Positions 59,347 to 64,000 of a stretch of 64,000 nucleotides of DNA are shown one piece after another. This DNA comes from Rhynchosporium graminicola. Taxonomy: Eukaryota; Ascomycota; Leotiomycetes; Helotiales; Ploettnerulaceae. The stretch is from the NCBI GenBank assembly GCA_900074885.1, contig FJUW01000035.1, positions 186,001 through 250,000 of the forward strand. The letters are read 5' to 3'. Every line of letters begins with the position of its first letter. Positions within the stretch are counted from its first letter, which is position 1. Under the pieces are notes generated by a model that had not been told where the DNA came from, did no database searches, and saw nothing but the letters and a program-made list of their open reading frames with translations. Position numbers and translations under genes: made by a program.

Positions 59347-59562
59347 TCTCGTAAGTGTCGCATTTTTCAAGATGCTGCTTGGTTAGACATGAGTCTGGGA
59401 CCTTCATAATTTGCGATCACGTGAGCTGATCTTGGTAGCCTGCTTGATTGGGACTGGCCCATTTTTTAGCGTCCACAAGAGAGCATTCTAATAATTCTCG
59501 CGAGCTTTTCTGCAAATTCCGTTTGCCTGTGACAACCAACTAACTCGACAATCACCGCCACG
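59347..59562. promoter_or_regulatory. 216-bp bidirectional promoter, Ats1-like / RPL7, with TCACGTGA
   Basis: Outward-facing start codons flank this spacer. A TCACGTGA octamer lies at 59417-59424, about 140 bp upstream of the RPL7 start. Confidence 0.7.
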
Positions 59563-61109
59563 ATGCCTGCCTCGTATGTCGCTCATCCTACCCTTCCGAA
59601 TACTCTCGAATAGTTCGTCGAATCTGTGGGATTCAGTTTAGTCGGTGTCCTCTCGCTCGAGCGCAATTGTGTCGAATGTCAGCTCCTGAGTGACCGATAC
59701 ATAGCTCGCAGCTCGATCCTTCCTGAGCTTCTCCCTCGTGGTGTAGGTTTCGGTCTGCATCATGAGAGATGTAGCTCGGGGTATTGAGGTTGAAGGTCTT
59801 CTTCGCCTTTAAATTCATTGCCGCACACAATCAGTACCCGCGCTTCTGCGTTGGCTTCACCGTGATTGATCAATGTGCAGTGCATAAACTCCCAGAGCTG
59901 GTCTGGGGTGTTGTTGGATGAGACCCAGGCTTGACTGGCATAACCATACCACTGTCCTCGCGGGTCACCGATTTGGTACACCGTCAAGTCTCTCACCGAT
60001 CAAAGTCATATACTCGAGTTAGCCATTGCGAGAATGCTGCGCTTCAGCTGCAATTCTCATTCGGCGCTCTACTCCATACATTTACTTGTATGCAGGACAC
60101 AAGACTGACCTGAAAATAGAAGCGTCCCCACCAAAGACCAGATTCTCGTCCCAGAGACCCTCCTCAAGAAGCGCAAGTCTCAGGAGAAGGCCCGCGAGGA
60201 GCGTACTGCCGACCTAGAGAAGAAGAAGAAGGTACGTCTACTTTTCATATACATATAAACAGGCTGGTATTGCAGACTTATATGATGCATAACACCAATT
60301 TTGCGACTAGATACCCAGGTCTCGATGTTGTCTCAATTAACCATCTTTCGGGTCTGAATTTGTCACCGATATCAGCCTATGTGTACTGTGATAGTGTTTG
60401 GGTTCACAGCTAACTTTGTCATCAAAGGCCCAAAAGGAGAAGCGTGGTGTCATCTTCAAGCGTGCCGAGAAGTACGTTAAGGAGTACCGTGATGCTGAGC
60501 GTGAGAAGATCCGTCTTTCTCGCCAGGCCAAGCAAGATGGTACCTTCTACATCCCTGCCGAGGACAAGTTGGTCTTTGTTATCCGTATCAAGGGTATCAA
60601 CAAGATTGCACCAAAGCCTCGCAAGATCCTCCAACTTCTCCGTCTTCTCCAGATCAACAACGGTGTCTTCGTCCGCATGACCAAGGCTACCCTTGAGATG
60701 TTGAAGGTTGTCGAGCCATGGATCGCCTACGGTTACCCCAACTTGAAGTCCGTCCGTGAGCTCATCTACAAGCGCGGATATGGAAAGGTTGACAAGCAGC
60801 GCATTGCTCTTACCGACAACTCCATCATCGAGACCAGCCTCGGCAAGTACGGTATTGTCTGCATGGAGGATTTGATCCACGAGATCTTTACCGTTGGCCC
60901 CAACTTCAAGCAAGCCGCCAATTTCCTCTGGCCATTCAAGCTCAGCAACCCAACTGGTGGTTTCCGTACCCGCAAGTTCCGTCACTTCGTTGAGGGTGGA
61001 GAGTAAGTCTTCCTGGCGCTTGTACTATCATCAAACATCATGCTAACTGTCCCAAAGCCTTGGTAATAGGGAGGAGCATGTTAATCATTTAATTCGACAG
61101 ATGAATTAA
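59563..61109 (+). CDS. RPL7: 60S ribosomal protein L7 (uL30)
   Basis: Exons 59563-59573, 60120-60231, 60428-61002 and 61058-61109 encode 249 aa. The first exon is 11 nt (MPAS). Later blocks are [78 protein letters not shown] and [20 protein letters not shown], the last rebuilt across the third intron. uL30 binds 25S rRNA near the central protuberance. Intron 1 is unusually long (546 nt) and intron 2 (196 nt) hosts the snoRNA described next. Yeast RPL7A and RPL7B also carry snoRNAs (snR39, snR59) in their second introns. Confidence 0.95.
60275..60365 (+). ncRNA. intronic box C/D snoRNA, snR39b-like
   Basis: Within RPL7 intron 2, ATGATGC at 60282-60288 is a near-perfect C box (RUGAUGA) and CTGA at 60354-60357 is a D box. 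The 13 bases directly before the D box (CCATCTTTCGGGT, 60341-60353) are exactly complementary to the universally conserved large-subunit rRNA stretch ACCCGAAAGATGG. The fifth base before the D box pairs with the G of that stretch, which predicts 2'-O-methylation at the position equivalent to yeast 25S G805, the snR39b target; snR39/snR59 modify A807 two bases away. Flanking bases GAC and GTC can form a short terminal stem. An internal CGATGTTG may be the C' box. The location agrees with the yeast host gene. Confidence 0.82.
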
Positions 61110-61486
61110 ATTGAGGAGAAGTTGAGCTTCATGGATGGGGAGTCTACTATGTAGCATAGCAGACCAGAATTGAAACAGCGATTTGCACACCAGATCTCTT
61201 GAATGATAGGCATTGACTAAGTAGATTCAGCAGCTCGATCCAGATCTCAGTACCATTCATTCAATTAACTCCTTCAATTGGTATCTCACGTGGGAATTTT
61301 CGAGCCATTGCCTTAGATTGAATTCATTGACAAGCCATGTTTCTGCAAGATACTCGGAAGAAATGGTTGGCGTCCATGTTGTAAACCCTCCACTACTATA
61401 TACTACGAGCATTCGTCCATCCACTAGGAAGCACAATCAAGATCGGTAAACCCGATTGAGGCTGCCTCGTCTTATCACTATGACCA
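61110..61486. other. convergent intergenic spacer
   Basis: 377 bp between the RPL7 stop and the stop of the damaged minus-strand gene. No feature recognised. Confidence 0.5.
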
Positions 61487-62485
61487 CTACTCATCTTCTT
61501 CATCGTCTATTGCCTCGAAGTATAGCTGTTGGTTGGGATCCATGCAGTACTGCGATTGAGATAGTAGGGGCTGTCTATATCTTGTTCGATGAACTTCACC
61601 ATTGTCGTCTTTCCCGTCCTCATCTTCGTCGTAGTCTAGACCCGGAAAGTACAGGTGTTCGTCCTCATCGTATGCGACTCTCTGATATTCGTCTGCATGG
61701 TCGTCCCCTTGCTCATCTTTAATTTGATCTCCGTTTTCCTGACCACTTTTGCGACCTTCCTCCTGCTTCACCTCTTGCTTCAAGCCGCCTCGATCCTCGT
61801 CCTTATATTGAAACGTGGGTTCCTCAAAGCCGGGAAGAACAACGAGATTGGTGAAGTTTTGCTGGGACTTTACAACTGGTGCTCCCTTGTCGACATCTTC
61901 GAAGTCTGAAGCCTCTGAAATAGGTGACAAACCACGAACTATCACATGGTCAGCTTTATTGTAACAGAAACATAAAAGTTTTTGTAATGCGTACACGTTT
62001 CCTCAATCCGTCATCTTCATCCATGGCGCTAGCACCTTCTACCTCCGATGTACTCGTTGTCCTTCGCGAGAGGCGAATCGGTAGTACCGATGCCCATCAT
62101 GGCTTCACCAGCTCTTCTCAGCTCTGTTTTGTAGGCGTCACTAGAGGCGATCACAGGATTGGCCAGTCTGTCCCGGACAAGTGAGTACAGTCGTCTGGTA
62201 TGGACACGGAGTGACTGGTCGCCTATGTCTGGGCGTGCCTCGTGCGGGCGTTGCAGCCAGGCATTGGCTACCTATAGAAAGCTTGTCTTGTACTCATCGA
62301 ATCTCTTTGCTTTCGCCTTGACTCTTGCCTTGGATTGTTCCTTGCGGGTAGTATCGTTTTGGGAATTCAGGAGGTCGCGTTTCAAATGTCTTCATGCTCT
62401 CAAGCTCCTCTGCCTCCAATCCTTCCCATAATGCTATCTTGCGTGCCTGATCGGTTTCTAGCTCGGTTGATTTGGTTGAGTTCAT
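61487..62485 (-). pseudogene. disrupted gene for an acidic-tailed protein of unknown function
   Basis: Starting at an ATG at 62485 the first frame reads ARKIALWEGLEAEELESM. About 62375 the coding character moves by one base to RDLLNSQNDTTRKEQSKARV, with clear G/C third-position bias. It then meets an in-frame TAG at about 62272 and continues VANAWLQRPHEARPDIGDQS. Near 62070 it shifts again to SRRTTSTSEVEGASAMDEDD. A normal GT-AG intron (about 61988-61931, with a GCTGACC branch) leads to the last exon, SPISEASDFEDVDKGAPV and a long Glu/Asp-rich tail ending AIDDEEDE. The family is not recognised. The TAG could be a former CAG (C-to-T). Either a decayed gene or sequence errors. Confidence 0.45.
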
Positions 62486-62701
62486 CTCGGAGAGCGAGGG
62501 TTGTTTTTGTGGTGATGAATGTGGATATGAGAAAAGAACGCTGTAGAAGTATGTGCGCGTTGGACCCTTCCCAAATAAGAATTCACGTGGATGCAGGAAT
62601 GATGCTCGGAGCTCACTTTTGTGTCTCAACTGTTCTATACTTTTCCGTACTTCGCAATTCTTCTCCAATACAGCTTCAACCTAACAACAACACCAATCCC
62701 A

Positions 62702-63276
62702 ATGGCCTCAGTACCAAACGTCGATAAGATTCGTACATCTATCAATGAAAAGAAAATACCAAGAAATCGTCCACTTCGTCCAAAATAACCAATAAGGTGA
62801 GTGGCATCTGGGGCAACTGTGTTTGATCGGTAGGACCGATTAGCTAACAGTCATGCAGGATTGTTGAAACATTTGCCTCTACCCGCGAGGACGAAGACGT
62901 GTTGGTTGACGCGCACGTGTTAGAAGAAGAAGCTGCAGAGGTCCAGCGCGAGCTTGAGGATAGTGAATACGAGGTCATGGATGAAGATGGAGAGATAACG
63001 GTCATGAGGGCAGGAATTGAGGCAGGAGAGGATCAAGTTGTTGGCAGTGAGACTGTCCTCGAACTTGTCAAAGGAGACTCCAGATTCGGCCAGCACACTA
63101 TGCTGAGAGCTTTGCGCTTAGCGGCTTTCCCCATATCATTAAAAACGCCGTGACCATTCCCAAGTCGGTCACGATGCGCGTGCTAACCTACACACACAGC
63201 AGCACCTACCACGCAGAATGAGAGAGTCCTCGACATGGGAGACGCCGCCAAGGGACTATTCAAGGCGAAGAATTAG
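62702..63276 (+). pseudogene. disrupted small acidic gene of unknown function
   Basis: Three exons can be proposed: 62702-62796 (MASVPNVDKIRTSINEKK), 62868-63046 (IVETFASTREDEDVLVDAHV, then EDSEYEVMDEDGEITV) and 63200-63276 (PTTQNERVLDMGDAAKGLFK, ending AKN). Both introns have GTGAG donors, GCTAAC branch points and AG acceptors, and the phases agree. However, exon 1 contains an in-frame TAA two codons before its donor, which a single C-to-T change from CAA would explain. I could not identify the family. It is head to head with the damaged minus-strand gene, with starts about 216 bp apart. It may be intact if exon 1 is mis-drawn. Confidence 0.42.
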
Positions 63277-63607
63277 CAGTCAATGATTGTACCATGCAAA
63301 AACGGCGACTTCGTTAATGTGAAAAGGATCCGTCAAAGTACGGCAGTTTTCAATTACTAAGCCCAGAGCTGAATACAGATATCAAAACGTGTTAATACGA
63401 CCATCAATACCCAAAGCCCCAATCCTTTCATTTCAAAACAGTCAAATCCGACTCTCAATATATCGAATCCCCAATCCTCCACACTTCAGAACATTCAAGG
63501 AATCAAGCTTGAATCTCAATAAACTGAGCCCCTAACCCTCCATAGTCCACCACTTTGCACCACATCAGCTTCCCTAAACGTCTTATCGTATTCTCCGCGT
63601 AGATCCA
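63277..63607. other. intergenic spacer
   Basis: 331 bp without recognisable coding or RNA feature. Confidence 0.5.
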
Positions 63608-63817
63608 TCAACTTGGGCAGCAGTAGTGTCCCGTAAAATTAAAAAGCAGTTTGCAACCTCTAGGCATCGTTTCCCCTCCAGCTGATGTACCACCGCATGT
63701 CCGAAGGAATGGCTTTTTTCTGCTGCACGAGGTGGTCTTCCGGCCTTTGCTGCATGTCATGGCAGCAGAAGATATGCCTAGAAGGAAGACAAGCGTGGCT
63801 AGAGAAACAAGCTTCAT
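63608..63817 (-). CDS. small secreted cysteine-rich protein
   Basis: A 69-residue single-exon frame starts at the ATG 63817. An in-frame ATG at 63853 would bury the signal. MKLVSLATLVFLLGISSAA is a textbook signal peptide. The mature part (about 50 aa) is basic and has six cysteines in the order C-C-C-C-CC (TCSKG, SCSRK, TCGG, GCK, YCC), plus an NFT glycosylation site. Six-cysteine secreted peptides of this size in filamentous fungi include candidate effectors and antimicrobial-type proteins; I do not recognise a named family. It stands alone, 330 bp from the nearest gene. Confidence 0.7.
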   Translation of the reverse strand: MKLVSLATLVFLLGISSAAMTCSKGRKTTSCSRKKPFLRTCGGTSAGGETMPRGCKLLFNFTGHYCCPS

Positions 63818-64000
63818 TGGATGAAAGAGGTTTGTGGTATTGAATGAGTGCACGGGTACGTATGAGCAGGAAGAAAAGCGAGTCCACGCGGGTATTATTG
63901 TTTAGGATTGTCTGCGATTTGGAGATGTGAGAGAGCAAGAAGGGTACTCAGTTTCAACTTGTCAGGTGAAGTGATTATAGTGAATCTTGGACGTGGAGGC
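63818..64000. other. upstream region of the secreted protein gene
   Basis: Presumed promoter of the small secreted protein; no other feature before the window ends. Confidence 0.45.

Noticed and set aside
59760..59996. 78-codon minus-strand frame inside RPL7 intron 1
   Set aside because: Looks faintly coding but has no start context, partner exon or family match; intron 1 also showed no convincing C/D snoRNA.

Overview
The window looks like nuclear DNA of a filamentous ascomycete (Pezizomycotina). Genes are dense, with mostly short (about 50-200 nt) GT-AG introns carrying CTAAC/CTGAC-type branch points. The gene content is fungal (Bet5, Pex3, Atg101, Utr4, Bmt2, Rad9, tuberin). One DNA transposon is damaged in the way repeat-induced point mutation (RIP) damages repeats. 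A helotialean/leotiomycete source is a guess from overall protein style, not something the sequence proves. I saw no tRNA, rRNA, CRISPR or prokaryotic operon.

Layout. 0.5-16.2 kb is a compact housekeeping block with mostly alternating strands: a CaMKK-type kinase (-), BET5 (+), PEX3 (-), ATG101 (+), a ZNF511-like zinc-finger protein (-), an Est1/SMG7-like protein (+), adenosine kinase (-) and RPL2 (-). 16.2-19.6 kb is gene-poor and holds the frameshifted remains of an AIG1-like P-loop GTPase. 19.6-24.5 kb is TSC2 (tuberin), whose frame breaks by one base just before the GAP domain. 25.7-27.1 kb is a transcription-factor-like gene with a decayed 3' half. 30.8-32.7 kb is a Ran1/Ksp1-type kinase. 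32.7-41.8 kb is a repeat-rich accessory stretch containing an 1822-bp Fot1/pogo-type element with perfect 24-bp terminal inverted repeats and TA flanks.

41.8-43.8 kb is UTR4 (methionine salvage) with a 1.1-kb intron. 43.8-47.7 kb appears non-coding. 47.7-61.1 kb is a second compact block: an AVT-type vacuolar amino-acid transporter (-), BMT2 (-) head to head with RPL25 (+), TIM8 (-), an F-box/LRR protein (-), RAD9 (+), and an Ats1-like RCC1 protein (-) head to head with RPL7 (+). RPL7 intron 2 carries a convincing box C/D snoRNA. 61.5-63.3 kb holds a divergent pair of apparently damaged genes. 63.6-63.8 kb encodes a small secreted cysteine-rich protein.

How the genes relate. Four genes belong to the nutrient/TORC1-AMPK-autophagy network (CaMKK-type kinase, Atg101, tuberin, Ksp1-like kinase). 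A ribosome group (RPL2, RPL25, RPL7, BMT2, the snoRNA) shares TCACGTGA boxes in its proximal promoters. All exon joins were read by eye from splice consensus, frame and family knowledge; none was tested against transcripts or databases.
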